A stretch of DNA of 64,000 bases from NCBI GenBank assembly GCA_963696025.1, contig CAVOII010000014.1, positions 62,001 to 126,000 on the forward strand. Reading direction: 5' to 3'. A program made the position numbers and the translations under genes. Below the pieces are notes generated by a model. It saw only the letters and a program-made list of their open reading frames with translations, was not told the DNA's origin and did no database searches. This DNA is from JABCYV01 sp963696025 (GTDB lineage Bacteria; Acidobacteriota; Terriglobia; Terriglobales; Acidobacteriaceae). Of the stretch, positions 63,579-64,000 are shown piece by piece; positions within the stretch are counted from its first letter, which is position 1, and every line of letters starts with the position of its first letter.

Positions 63579-64000
63579 CTATTCCACGGCCACTGCTATG
63601 TCCACGCGAGAAAAAATCCTGGCGGCAATCGCCCAGAAGACCAAGGTTTCCAGTAATGCCAAGCAGACGGGAAACCACTCGGTGTGTCCTGGCACCTTGA
63701 AGGTGGACTTCAGCACCGTGCTGGTAAGTGCGGACACGGGGATAACATAGGCCCAGCGCGCGGCGACGGTTTGGCTCGCAATCCAGGGTACGCCGAGCAT
63801 CAGTGCGGTCGCACCGGCGGCCAGAAATGGGTTCAGGAAGGTTGAGAACATGAGCGCGACCGTTCCCGCGAGCATGCACGCAGCCACCAGGCAGACCATC
63901 AGAAACCACACCCGCGATACGGGGAATCCGGCGCCTCCCAAAGTCCAGCTCCCTGTGAGTCCGAGAGCGAAGCAGTAGATACCGCAGGCGGTGGTGACTC
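63579..64000 (-). CDS. Partial membrane protein, possibly ABC-2-type permease
   Basis: The C-terminal ~140 residues are in the window; the frame stays open past 64000 (VTTACGIYCFALGLTGSWTL GGAGFPVSRVWFL). Four hydrophobic segments (FLMVCLVAACMLAGTVALMF, FLAAGATALMLGVPWIA, YVIPVSALTSTVL, LLETLVFWAIAARIF). The pattern resembles ABC-2 export permeases ending in a membrane helix, but no diagnostic motif is visible. Converges with nuoN. Confidence 0.55.
   Translation of the reverse strand, partial: VTTACGIYCFALGLTGSWTLGGAGFPVSRVWFLMVCLVAACMLAGTVALMFSTFLNPFLAAGATALMLGVPWIASQTVAARWAYVIPVSALTSTVLKSTFKVPGHTEWFPVCLALLETLVFWAIAARIFSRVDIAVAVE

Noticed and set aside
1..64000. CRISPR array, rRNA operon or replication origin
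   Set aside because: No regularly spaced short repeats with unique spacers, no rRNA conserved segments and no DnaA-box cluster were seen.

Overview
The window looks like a chromosomal segment of a member of the Acidobacteriota (Terriglobia-like). This is inferred from gene content: several PilZ proteins, a GAF-membrane-PEGA-WD40 protein, sedolisin-type secreted proteases, a very large Ig-like repeat protein, many small secreted or membrane proteins, and a long NADH dehydrogenase operon. No 16S or 23S rRNA gene is present, so the assignment cannot be confirmed here.

Layout. 1-11.3 kb is a loose accessory region with secreted or membrane proteins, two complete Crp/Fnr-type regulators, at least two decayed copies of the same regulator, and decayed copies of a ~67-residue gene that sits beside the regulators. 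11.7-13.4 kb (minus strand) is an ORF-less group II intron, recognised from its domain V, its 5' end and a matching exon-binding sequence. 13.7-32.2 kb carries a di-heme cytochrome, PilZ proteins, the GAF/PEGA/WD40 protein, a fatty-acid-hydroxylase-like protein, a sedolisin protease and a GH38 alpha-mannosidase.

The most interesting part is 33.5-39.9 kb. A tRNA-Leu(UAA) gene has been cut in two by a ~6.3 kb integrative element bounded by a 30-bp direct repeat (D-loop to anticodon stem of the tRNA). Neither end restores the tRNA. Instead the element, directly behind its tyrosine integrase, carries a different complete tRNA-Leu(UAA) interrupted after U34 by a 243-nt group I intron of the cyanobacterial tRNA-Leu type. 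The element thus appears to destroy the host tRNA and supply a replacement, and the intron sits in the sequence the integrase would otherwise attack. Remaining cargo: a Fic protein, remnants of a type I restriction subunit and of a second protein, and a GreB factor. A broken older integrase lies just upstream, so the site was probably used before.

40.4-49.8 kb holds the Ig-like repeat protein, a receiver-PilZ protein, DUF4126, RibBA, a MerR-like regulator with a palindromic operator, and a ThiS-like carrier. 49.9-63.6 kb is a nuo operon (A-C-D-E-F-G-H-J-K-L-M-N) behind a near-consensus promoter. It encodes NADH oxidation (EFG), the C and D connecting subunits and the membrane arm (A,H,J-N), but nuoB and nuoI are missing. 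Inverted repeats lie between nuoD/E and nuoE/F, and a truncated four-helix-bundle minigene with inverted-repeat ends lies between nuoF/G. The window ends inside a membrane-protein gene.
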